From NCBI GenBank assembly GCA_902826505.1, contig CADEFG010000197.1, forward strand, positions 1 through 8,233: DNA of 8,233 bases, read 5' to 3'. Below, one piece after another: positions 1 to 6,123 of this stretch (position 1 is its first letter; every line of letters starts with the position of its first letter). A program made the translations under genes and the position numbers. The stretch comes from an uncultured Acidobacteriota bacterium (GTDB lineage Bacteria > Acidobacteriota > Blastocatellia > Pyrinomonadales > Pyrinomonadaceae). The notes below the pieces were generated by a model. It searched no databases, was not told the DNA's origin, and saw only the letters and a program-made list of their open reading frames with translations.

Positions 1-7
1 CGCCCAT
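1..7 (-). CDS. Start of a further gene, only two codons visible
   Basis: An ATG at 7-5 on the minus strand follows an AGGAG (18-14) at a spacing of 6 bases, the best Shine-Dalgarno sequence in the window. The AGGAG overlaps the TAG stop (19-17) of the regulator gene, so the next gene is probably translationally coupled to it and is the third member of the operon. Only Met-Gly and one more base are visible, so the product cannot be named. Confidence 0.5.
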
Positions 8-13
8 AATTTT

Positions 14-18
14 CTCCT
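14..18 (-). promoter_or_regulatory. Ribosome binding site overlapping a stop codon
   Basis: AGGAG on the minus strand, 6 bases before the ATG at 7-5. Its first two bases are the last two of the upstream TAG stop. This arrangement lets a terminating ribosome re-initiate. Confidence 0.55.
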
Positions 19-403
19 AAGTGCCTTTCATCGCATTGATCAATGCTTCCATATGATTTAAATAACGATTCAAAGCCGCACGCCCGTCATCCGTGATTCG
101 ATATTCGGTCAGCGGCACGCGACCTTTGAACGATTTTTCGCAGGTCAGATAACCGGCTTCTTCCAATTTTCGCGCGTGAACGCTGATGTTTCCGTCCGTC
201 GTGTTCAGAAGATTTTTCAAATCCGTAAACGACAGGGTTTCATTCGCGGCGAGCGCGCTGATAATTCCGAGACGCATTCGTTCGTGAATCACCTTGTCGA
301 GTTCGTTGGAAACATTTTCCGCCGCTTTTTCAATTCTCAAAGCGGATTTTTTCGGCGTTTCCTCCGAACCGTTTTCAATTTTTAATGCTGTATTTCTTGC
401 CAT
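17..403 (-). CDS. Winged-helix transcriptional regulator, HTH_34 type
   Basis: A 128-residue cytoplasmic DNA-binding protein. Residues 1-33 are a polar, charged N-terminal tail. Residues 34-118 match the single winged-helix domain called HTH_34 in Pfam: helix 1 with VIHERMRLGIISAL (38-51), helix 2 with SFTDLKNLL (58-66), the recognition helix TDGNISVHARKLEEAGYL (69-86), then a wing with GRVPLTEYRITDDGRAAL (94-111). The motif TDGNxSxHxxKLEEAGY is typical of the family. The start is ATG at 403; the frame stays open further upstream but that would run through the preceding gene. No effector domain is visible, so a ligand cannot be named. It lies 8 bases after the membrane protein gene at 412-1035, in the same operon, and is the obvious candidate to bind the palindrome at 1078-1094 and control its own operon (inference). 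Confidence 0.9.
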   Translation of the reverse strand: MARNTALKIENGSEETPKKSALRIEKAAENVSNELDKVIHERMRLGIISALAANETLSFTDLKNLLNTTDGNISVHARKLEEAGYLTCEKSFKGRVPLTEYRITDDGRAALNRYLNHMEALINAMKGT

Positions 404-411
404 AATCTTTT

Positions 412-1035
412 TTACCCGCCAAATTTCCGCCCGATGATGAATCCGAAAATGATGTGCAAAACGCCGAAGCTCAAACCCATCATCGAATTTCCGAAACCCG
501 TCGGCAGAAAAAAGGCGATCGCGCCGAGCGCGATAAAACACCAGCCCATGACCGGCACGACCTTGACGGAAAACGCCCCGCCGCAAACGACTGCCGCGCC
601 GTAACATAAAATCCAGACCGGAATCATTACTTCAAAATGTCCGAACCGCCAGAGTCCGAGCGTGATAAAAACTCCGCAGAGCATCGGCGGCAGCGAATTC
701 ATCAACAATTTTTTCGCGGGTGCCGAAAGCAGTGATGTTTTGCTGATTTTCGATTTTTGCCAGAGCGCAAAAAGTCCGATGGAAAAGGCTAAAAAGGCTT
801 CGACCAGCCAAACCGTCAGCCAGTCTCTGACATATGGCTGATTGCCCGCGATAACTGCCGCGACAATCGCTGTGACGCCCATCAAAATTCCGCCGTAACC
901 CGGAACGCTCGTAAAAACCGTCGAGCGTTCCATCGTTTCGCGGATAAATTTCAAGTTATCAAAGGCGCGGTCGCCAATGTTGACCGGCTCATTTGTTTCG
1001 ATTTTTTCTTTCTGGCTGGTTTGTGTTCGTGCCAT
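412..1035 (-). CDS. Six-helix integral membrane protein of unknown function
   Basis: A 207-residue protein with a hydrophilic N-terminus (1-44) and about six hydrophobic segments, near residues 46-64, 72-92, 111-129, 135-154, 158-178 and 181-202. It has no signal peptide, and I see no motif of a known transporter or enzyme, so no function is given. It is the first gene of an operon with the HTH_34 regulator that follows after 8 bases. Pairs of a small membrane protein with a winged-helix regulator are common in bacteria and usually co-regulated, but this says little about the activity. The start ATG at 1035 lacks a recognisable Shine-Dalgarno sequence. The candidate promoter sits so close that the leader may be only about 5 bases. 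Confidence 0.8.
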   Translation of the reverse strand: MARTQTSQKEKIETNEPVNIGDRAFDNLKFIRETMERSTVFTSVPGYGGILMGVTAIVAAVIAGNQPYVRDWLTVWLVEAFLAFSIGLFALWQKSKISKTSLLSAPAKKLLMNSLPPMLCGVFITLGLWRFGHFEVMIPVWILCYGAAVVCGGAFSVKVVPVMGWCFIALGAIAFFLPTGFGNSMMGLSFGVLHIIFGFIIGRKFGG

Positions 1036-1046
1036 ATCGTTTTCTA

Positions 1047-1075
1047 AAACTATCTCAAGTTATTTTATTTGTCAA
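1047..1075 (-). promoter_or_regulatory. Sigma70-like promoter of the membrane protein-regulator operon
   Basis: On the minus strand there is a perfect -35 box TTGACA (1075-1070), a 17-base spacer, and a weak -10 box TAGTTT (1052-1047, 3 of 6 to consensus). Transcription would begin near 1040, about 5 bases before the ATG at 1035, giving an almost leaderless mRNA. That fits the lack of a Shine-Dalgarno sequence there. Seen in the sequence; activity is inferred. Confidence 0.5.
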
Positions 1076-1077
1076 GA

Positions 1078-1094
1078 ACTTTATGTCATAAAGT
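1078..1094. promoter_or_regulatory. 17-bp perfect palindrome, candidate operator
   Basis: ACTTTATGTCATAAAGT is a perfect inverted repeat with 8-bp arms around one central base. It lies 2 bases upstream of the -35 box TTGACA of the operon that encodes the HTH_34 regulator. Size, symmetry and place fit a dimeric winged-helix operator. The position upstream of -35 could serve activation or repression. It is followed by no T-run and is AT-rich, so a terminator is unlikely. Confidence 0.5.
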
Positions 1095-1144
1095 AAAGAA
1101 AGCTCAGAGTGCCGTCTTGAACCGTGAAAGCCTAAACTCTTACT

Positions 1145-3133
1145 TTATTTGCCGCCGATTTGCTGGCGGAAACTCTTTATTTCAGCGTCGTTCGAGTTGT
1201 TTGTGTTGGCAAGAAATTTCTGAAATGTTTGCGTTGCTTTGTCAGTTTCGCCACGTTCGCGATAAAGCGAGCCGAGCAGAAATTGCGAGCGCAAACAATC
1301 GGGACGCGCTGCCGGATTTACCAGAACTTGAATGCTTTCGAGTTCTGCTAACGCCGCATCTTTGCGATCGGTCGTGTAATAGATAACGGCTAAATTTGCG
1401 CCGAATTCACAACTCGCAAACGGAAAATCTGCTTTGCCTTTTTGCAAAATCGATTCAGCTTCCGCCAATTTGTTTTGCTTTTGGAGTTCCAAAACTTTTT
1501 TTAGTTCGGCGGTCGGCGACGTTTTGAAATCGCGTGTCGTTAAGTAAGGAAAATCGTCTGGGGCAAAAGCGCGAATGTCGGCGATCGTCCATTCAAAATT
1601 ATCAACGCGCTGTAAACTCTGCCAATTGCCAGCCATCCTGAATTTTTCCAGACGGTTTGCGGGCTTGAAATAACGTTCGGCAATCGTCGCGCGGCGAAAT
1701 TCGTTTTCGCTGTTGTCGAGATTCGGCAGAGCGAGATAAATACCGACGAGAATCAAACCCGCAATCATTCCGATCGCAAATCTTCCGGGTCGCCGCGCAT
1801 ACCGCCGCAGAATTAAGAGCACGACAAATAACAAAATCAGCGCGGGCAAAAGCGTCCAAAGATCGCTCGAAAAACCAAAAACATTCGCCAGATTCGGCGT
1901 AAACCAATTTTCGTCAAATAAAAACTTGCCCCAGAAATTATTGTGCGGATATTTGAATTCGGGCGGCGCAAACGGAAAAGTCAGCGCGGGAATCGTGCAA
2001 AGCAAAAATGAAATCGTGAATAATGCGCCCTGCCAGATGTTTGAAAATTCGTAAATTTCGCCGTCGAAAAACGAATCGAGCATTAAAGGCAAAATAAAAA
2101 CCAAATATCGCGCACCGAACGCCCAACCGCCGTGTGCCGCACCGTGTCCGCATAAAACCAGGATCGAAAGTAGAATCGCCGCGATTTTTATGCGATGGCG
2201 CAAGCTGCGCCGTTCGCGCGAAGTAACAAACGTGATCACCGGCAGAAACAAGAGCGGCGCGTAAAAAAACAAACCGCGGGCGGGCGAAAAAAGCAGCAGA
2301 TAGAGATTTGAAAACGTCGGAAAACCGATTCCGAAAACACCCTGTCCGGCAACTTCCGCCCATTCGGGAAAAGATTCATAAGCGTAGGAAAGCGCGAACG
2401 GCGAACCGAAGATCGAGTAATTGTAGATCAGTAAAAGAACCACAAACGGCGAACCGCCGAGCGCGAAAATAAACAAATTTTGCAAGCGGTGTTGATTGCG
2501 CCGGTCGGCAAAAATCAATCCAACGCCAAAAACCAGAACGGGAACCACCGCCGGAAATTCGCAAGCGACCGCCAAGCCTGAAAGTAAGCCCGCCAGAATG
2601 CAATGTCGCAAAAAAATTCGTTCCGTATCGTAGAGCAGACGAAACGCGAAATAAAGCAAAACGGCGACCAGCACGTGCGAAAAAAACAATAAACTGTAAA
2701 CAAAAAGCGGCGTCCCGAAAAGCAGTGCGGCAATCGAAATTTCGTCCGAATCGCGGGCGTAAAGCCACAAGCCGAGCAGCAGCAGCGGCAAGGTCGAAAG
2801 AAAAAACCGCATCACAAACCAGCTGATACGGATATTCGAAGCGTCGGGCGCGCCCGTAAAAATTCGTGTTATTGCATAAAACGGGGCGGCTAAAATGGCG
2901 GTTCCGGGCGGTTTGTTGGAATAAGTTTTATCGCCGACGCGGGCGGTGTCAACATTTTTGCCGATCAGATCTTCCGTCCACGAGATCTCGAACGAAGATT
3001 TTTCGACGATCGATGCGGCGGTTGCCCAGCGCGTCAGTTCGTTTGCCGAACCGCCGTGCGGAAACATCGGCAAAAGATACACACTCAAGAAAAAATAAAT
3101 TGCCAGAATCCAAAGACCTTTATTTTTTTCCAC
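1145..3133 (-). CDS. GT-C-like membrane glycosyltransferase with C-terminal TPR region
   Basis: A 662-residue polytopic membrane protein. A first helix (about 7-24) is followed by a large loop with N-E-x-x-R (31-35) and YSNKPPG (71-77). Such a loop with an acidic residue after helix 1 and an SNKPPG-like motif is typical of GT-C glycosyltransferases related to the GT39/PMT family, which move sugars from polyprenyl-phosphate donors on the periplasmic face. Glu32 is the candidate catalytic base (inference). Further hydrophobic helices run to about residue 470, with a GHGAAHGGWAFGARYL stretch (329-344). Residues 540-645 form a soluble tail with TPR-like helix pairs (NKLAEAESIL, KDAALAELE, GETDKATQTFQKFL). 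The start is GTG at 3133, overlapping the upstream lipoprotein gene by 14 bp; the next Met is residue 23, inside the first helix. Acceptor and sugar are unknown. It could also be a GT-C-fold protein without transferase activity. Confidence 0.75.
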   Translation of the reverse strand: MEKNKGLWILAIYFFLSVYLLPMFPHGGSANELTRWATAASIVEKSSFEISWTEDLIGKNVDTARVGDKTYSNKPPGTAILAAPFYAITRIFTGAPDASNIRISWFVMRFFLSTLPLLLLGLWLYARDSDEISIAALLFGTPLFVYSLLFFSHVLVAVLLYFAFRLLYDTERIFLRHCILAGLLSGLAVACEFPAVVPVLVFGVGLIFADRRNQHRLQNLFIFALGGSPFVVLLLIYNYSIFGSPFALSYAYESFPEWAEVAGQGVFGIGFPTFSNLYLLLFSPARGLFFYAPLLFLPVITFVTSRERRSLRHRIKIAAILLSILVLCGHGAAHGGWAFGARYLVFILPLMLDSFFDGEIYEFSNIWQGALFTISFLLCTIPALTFPFAPPEFKYPHNNFWGKFLFDENWFTPNLANVFGFSSDLWTLLPALILLFVVLLILRRYARRPGRFAIGMIAGLILVGIYLALPNLDNSENEFRRATIAERYFKPANRLEKFRMAGNWQSLQRVDNFEWTIADIRAFAPDDFPYLTTRDFKTSPTAELKKVLELQKQNKLAEAESILQKGKADFPFASCEFGANLAVIYYTTDRKDAALAELESIQVLVNPAARPDCLRSQFLLGSLYRERGETDKATQTFQKFLANTNNSNDAEIKSFRQQIGGK

Positions 3134-3941
3134 TATTTTGCTTTTCGTTTTTTCCGACTTGTTCGACCATATTCTCGATTGGCGGCGCGTTTTTATCGGT
3201 GGTCGAAAATGTCAGCCGTTTGCCTTGAATCTGAAAAACGTTGCCGTTCCATTTATATCTCGAACGCGTAAAATATGTCGGACAGCAAAGTTGTTCTTCG
3301 TCGCCCGTAACTTTTGCGGTATCGAGTTCACCGACAATATAACGGTCTTGACCGAAAAGTTCAATAATCGGTTCGCCATTTTCGGCGCGAATATCTTTTA
3401 AACCGCCGTCGGCACGATCGCCCGTCCGAAAATACCAGATCATTTCCGGAGCATCGTTTTTCCACTGAAAAACGTAAACAAGCTGCGGAATCGCCGCGCC
3501 GCCGGTTTCGATCTTCAAGATCACAAACGCTTCGTCCGCGGCGTCGCCGGTCACATCGAGATATTTCGTCGTGACATACGAAAGACCGATTCTTTCAACT
3601 TCTTCGGTCATTTCCATCGGGCGTTTGCCGCCGACGAGCTCAACCTCTTTGCCGTCCGAATCCTGCCAGCCGCGCGGCAGCGGATAAGTATAATTCTTAA
3701 AATCGAATTTACCGAGCGGCGAATTTGTCGTTTTATGGCGATCGTCGAGCAGTTCGGTTTGCAGATTCGGAATTTTCGACTGCGGCGGCGCAGGTTCGGG
3801 AGACGCGGTCGAACTAACCGCGACGGTCGGCGAAGTATTTGTTTCCGACGGCGCAGTCTCAACCCTTTCGCCACAAGCGGAAAATAATAAAATATTAGCT
3901 AAAAGCAAAAAAACTGCTATTATTTGGACCCTAATTTTCAT
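3120..3941 (-). CDS. Predicted lipoprotein with FG-GAP-like motif
   Basis: A 273-residue exported protein. Residues 1-22 form a lipoprotein signal peptide (positive KIR, hydrophobic core) ending in the lipobox FSA-Cys23; Phe at -3 is less usual than Leu. Residues 25-60 are a Ser/Thr/Pro-rich linker. The globular part contains YLDVTGDAADEAFVIL (127-142), which resembles the calcium-binding DxxGDxxxE loop of FG-GAP/VCBS-like repeats, and a Cys-Cys pair (219-220) in LCCPTYFTRSRYKW. No enzyme motif is seen. Two adjacent starts are possible: TTG at 3944 and ATG at 3941; I chose ATG. There is no clear Shine-Dalgarno sequence. Its end overlaps the start of the glycosyltransferase-like gene by 14 bp, so the two are probably co-transcribed and translationally coupled. 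A shared envelope role is inferred from this. Confidence 0.8.
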   Translation of the reverse strand: MKIRVQIIAVFLLLANILLFSACGERVETAPSETNTSPTVAVSSTASPEPAPPQSKIPNLQTELLDDRHKTTNSPLGKFDFKNYTYPLPRGWQDSDGKEVELVGGKRPMEMTEEVERIGLSYVTTKYLDVTGDAADEAFVILKIETGGAAIPQLVYVFQWKNDAPEMIWYFRTGDRADGGLKDIRAENGEPIIELFGQDRYIVGELDTAKVTGDEEQLCCPTYFTRSRYKWNGNVFQIQGKRLTFSTTDKNAPPIENMVEQVGKNEKQNSGKK

Positions 3942-3961
3942 CAAAAATTGTTACTAACCGA

Positions 3962-3967
3962 ATTGTA
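3962..3967 (-). promoter_or_regulatory. Possible -10 box for the lipoprotein-glycosyltransferase operon
   Basis: TACAAT on the minus strand (5 of 6 to TATAAT) lies 20 bases before the ATG at 3941. No good -35 box stands at 16-18 bases; a TTGAAT lies at a spacing of only 14. A tentative call. Confidence 0.25.
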
Positions 3968-4029
3968 AAACAGGCGTGTTAATTCAATAGTAAACAATTT
4001 TTTTGCAGATTTGCAACGTCAGAAGGAAA

Positions 4030-4093
4030 GACTCAAGTCCCAAGTCCCAAGTCCCAGGCTAAAAATTAGGACCTGGAACTTGGGACTTGAGTC
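4030..4093 (-). terminator. Heptamer-repeat hairpin, probable ettA terminator
   Basis: The left arm (4030-4058) is GACTCAA followed by three GTCCCAA-type units. The right arm (4072-4093) is the reverse complement of the same pattern with one unit fewer and one mismatch. The outer 16 bp (4030-4045 with 4078-4093) pair perfectly. CCAGG (4054-4058) pairs with CCTGG (4072-4076) around a 13-base AT-rich loop. On the minus strand the hairpin begins 12 bases after the ettA stop and is followed by TTTCCTTCT, a weak pyrimidine run. A factor-independent terminator or mRNA 3' barrier is plausible. It may also be a copy of a dispersed intergenic repeat. Confidence 0.5.
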
Positions 4094-4100
4094 TTGGAAC
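4030..4100. repeat. Direct and inverted heptanucleotide repeat (AAGTCCC)
   Basis: AAGTCCC occurs three times at exact 7-base spacing from 4035 to 4055, preceded by the variant GACTCAA. After the loop the same heptads appear inverted (CTTGGGA, CTTGAGT, CTTGGAA). The array is thus both tandem and palindromic. Short tandem heptamers of this kind are known as dispersed intergenic repeats in several phyla, for example the STRR repeats of cyanobacteria. Here the unit differs, and genome-wide copy number cannot be seen. Confidence 0.7.
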
Positions 4101-4105
4101 TGCAT

Positions 4106-5797
4106 TTAAGCGCGCGTCAAACTGCGGTATTTGATGCGGTGCGGCTGGTCGGCGTCGTGACCGAGACGGCGTTTGCGATCGGCTTCGTATTCGCTGTAAT
4201 TTCCGTCGAAAAACTCGACTTTTGAATCACCTTCGAACGCCAGGATGTGCGTCGCGATGCGGTCAAGAAACCATCGATCGTGCGAGATCACGACAGCACA
4301 GCCGCCGAAGTTTTCCAAAGCTTCTTCGAGCGCGCGCATCGTGTTGACGTCGAGATCGTTCGTCGGTTCATCAAGCAGCAGAACGTTAGCGCCGGATTTG
4401 AGCATTTTCGCGAGATGAACGCGGTTGCGTTCGCCGCCCGAAAGCTGTCCGACCTGTTTTTGCTGGTCGCTGCCGCCGAAATTAAAGCGCGAAACATAGG
4501 CGCGCGAATTCATTTCTCGTTTTCCGAGCTGAATCAGATCGAGTCCGTCAGTGATTTCGTCAAAAACCGTCTTGTCCGCTGCCAGCGAATCGCGCGATTG
4601 ATCGACGTAGCCGAGCTTGACGGTTTCGCCGACGCGAAAATCACCCGCATCCGCCGAATCTTGCCCGGTGATCAGACGAAAAAGCGTCGTTTTGCCCGCG
4701 CCGTTCGGACCGATGACGCCAACGATTCCGCCTTTCGGCAGAGAAAATTCCAAGTTTTCAAACAATAATTTATCGCCGTAAGCCTTTGAAACTCCGTGCG
4801 CTTCGATGACGATATCACCGAGCCGTTCGCCGGGCGGAATGTAGATTTCCAAAGTTTCCGAACGTTTTTCGGATTCTTCCGCGACGAGTTTTTCGTAATC
4901 GTTGATTCGCGCCTTCGATTTCGCATGCCGACCTTTCGGCGACATCCGAATCCATTCCAGCTCATGTTCCAAAGTCTTCAGACGCTTGTCTTCGCTCTTT
5001 TGTTCCTGCCCGAGACGCTGAGATTTCTGCTCAAGCCACGACGAATAATTTCCCTGATACGGAATGCCTTCGCCGCGATCGAGTTCGAGAATCCAACCCG
5101 CGATATTGTCGAGAAAATAGCGGTCGTGCGTGACGGCAATGATCGTGCCTTCGTATTTCTGCAAATGCTGTTCGAGCCACGAAACGCTCTCGGCGTCCAA
5201 ATGATTCGTCGGTTCGTCCAGTAATAAAATGTCCGGCTTTTGCAACAGCAAACGACAGAGCGCAACGCGGCGTTTTTCGCCGCCCGAGAGATTTTTAATT
5301 TCGGTTTCCGGCGGCGGACACCTGAGCGCGTCCATCGCCATTTCGAGCCGTGAATCCAAATCCCACGCGTCGGCGTGATCGAGTTTTTCCTGAACTTCGC
5401 CCTGTCGTTCCAGCAGCGCGTTCATCTCGTCGTCGGTCATTTCCTCGGCGAATTTCATGTTGATCTCTTCAAATTCCTTGAGAAGATCAACCGTTGACTG
5501 CACCGCTTCTTCGACGACTTGCTTAACGGTTTTCGATTCGTCCAATTTCGGTTCCTGCTCCAAATAACCGACCGAATAGCCTTTTGAAAAAACGACCTCG
5601 CCGTTAAAATCCTTGTCCGTTCCGGCGATGATCCGCAAAAGCGAAGATTTTCCTGAACCGTTTAAGCCCAAAACGCCGATCTTTGCGCCGTAAAAAAACG
5701 ATAAATAAATGTCTTTGAGAACAGGTTTCTTATCATAAAACTTGCTCACCTTGACCATCGAAAAAATAATTTTATTGGGTTCGTTATTATTGCTCAT
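4106..5797 (-). CDS. ettA: Energy-dependent translational throttle EttA (ABC-F ATPase)
   Basis: A 563-residue soluble protein with two ABC ATPase domains and no membrane segments, near the usual length of about 555 for EttA. Domain 1: Walker A GLNGSGKS (44-51), signature LSGGE (170-174), Walker B DILLLDEP (189-196), H-loop His224. An insert at about 95-155 is the EttA arm. The interdomain linker (about 240-325) contains WIRMSPKGRHAKSKARINDYEKL, highly typical of EttA. Domain 2: Walker A GPNGAGKT (363-370), LSGGE (452-456), Walker B VLLLDEPT (472-479), His506. All catalytic residues are present. EttA binds the ribosomal E site and gates entry into elongation according to the ATP/ADP ratio. The start is ATG at 5797; an upstream in-frame ATG at 5908 would add 37 residues translated from REP sequence and the RAYT 3' end, unlike the family. 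No Shine-Dalgarno is visible, and the leader is the REP copy at 5805-5846. Confidence 0.95.
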   Translation of the reverse strand: MSNNNEPNKIIFSMVKVSKFYDKKPVLKDIYLSFFYGAKIGVLGLNGSGKSSLLRIIAGTDKDFNGEVVFSKGYSVGYLEQEPKLDESKTVKQVVEEAVQSTVDLLKEFEEINMKFAEEMTDDEMNALLERQGEVQEKLDHADAWDLDSRLEMAMDALRCPPPETEIKNLSGGEKRRVALCRLLLQKPDILLLDEPTNHLDAESVSWLEQHLQKYEGTIIAVTHDRYFLDNIAGWILELDRGEGIPYQGNYSSWLEQKSQRLGQEQKSEDKRLKTLEHELEWIRMSPKGRHAKSKARINDYEKLVAEESEKRSETLEIYIPPGERLGDIVIEAHGVSKAYGDKLLFENLEFSLPKGGIVGVIGPNGAGKTTLFRLITGQDSADAGDFRVGETVKLGYVDQSRDSLAADKTVFDEITDGLDLIQLGKREMNSRAYVSRFNFGGSDQQKQVGQLSGGERNRVHLAKMLKSGANVLLLDEPTNDLDVNTMRALEEALENFGGCAVVISHDRWFLDRIATHILAFEGDSKVEFFDGNYSEYEADRKRRLGHDADQPHRIKYRSLTRA

Positions 5798-5804
5798 AAA
5801 AAAT

Positions 5805-5846
5805 GGAACGCCGTCATCCTGACGGCAATGAACGCAGGAAGCGTTC
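5805..5846 (+). repeat. Left REP copy, two tandem hairpins in the ettA leader
   Basis: A 31-bp stretch identical to the inverted right copy, plus the rest of its second hairpin. Hairpin 1 is CCGTCA-TCC-TGACGG (5811-5825). Hairpin 2 is GAACGC-AGGAA-GCGTTC (5830-5846). On the minus strand, hairpin 1 ends 13 bases before the ettA ATG. Confidence 0.8.
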
Positions 5847-5892
5847 AAAAAATATGTTAAATTAAATTCAAGTTGAAATTCTATCACGGAAA
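5847..5892 (-). promoter_or_regulatory. AT-rich gap, possible site of the ettA promoter
   Basis: This is the only AT-rich stretch between the RAYT gene end and the REP leader. On the minus strand it holds CATATT with a poor -35 (TTTCAA) 17 bases upstream. No convincing promoter is seen; it is listed as the most likely place for one if ettA is not read from upstream. Confidence 0.2.
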
Positions 5893-5915
5893 TTAGATTG
5901 CTTTGCAATCTGTGC
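5893..5915 (-). repeat. Inner REP hairpin overlapping the RAYT 3' end
   Basis: AGATTGC-TTT-GCAATCT (5895-5911) with flanks that match, inverted, those of the copy at 6516-6539: on the minus strand both read GCACAGATTGC, a short loop, GCAATCTAA or its reverse. The stem is the same, the loop differs. The hairpin encodes the last RAYT codons (Asp-Cys-Lys-Ala-Ile-stop). Confidence 0.7.
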
Positions 5916-6120
5916 TAAATGCGCTGCTGAATTCCCAAACTTCGGGTTTTTCGCAAAAACCTGCTTTAACCGGATTGTTTTCTATGTAACGCACCGTTTT
6001 TTCAAAATGTTCGTAAGCGCGAATCCGCCGATCAAAGTATTCGCGCATCCAGAATTTTCCGCTTCGACTCAAAATTTTGTTTGCTTCTTGTGCGGTAAAA
6101 GATTTAAATGACTGCAGGAT

Positions 6121-6123
6121 TTA
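6121..6123 (-). other. Premature TAA codon in the RAYT gene
   Basis: In-frame TAA at codon 123, between Leu-Ser and Ile-Leu-Gln of a conserved RAYT stretch. The reading frame is the same on both sides, so this is a nonsense change and not a frameshift. A sequencing error or recoding would be alternatives. Confidence 0.8.

Noticed and set aside
404..607. N-terminal extension of the regulator frame by 68 residues
   Set aside because: It would lie wholly inside the membrane protein gene and is Arg/Phe-rich shadow sequence; the ATG at 403 gives a normal HTH_34 protein.
1095..1144. Terminator after the glycosyltransferase-like gene
   Set aside because: Only short, imperfect pairings and no T-run on the minus strand.
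4030..4100. CRISPR array
   Set aside because: Units are 7 bases, contiguous, with no spacers and no cas genes nearby.
4247..4768. 173-residue open frame on the plus strand
   Set aside because: Antisense shadow of the second ATPase domain of ettA; no family motif or ribosome binding site.
4796..5224. 142-residue open frame on the plus strand
   Set aside because: Antisense shadow of ettA codons with biased third positions; no support.
5798..5908. Upstream in-frame ATG for ettA adding 37 residues
   Set aside because: The added part is translated from the REP repeat and the RAYT 3' end and has no counterpart in EttA proteins.
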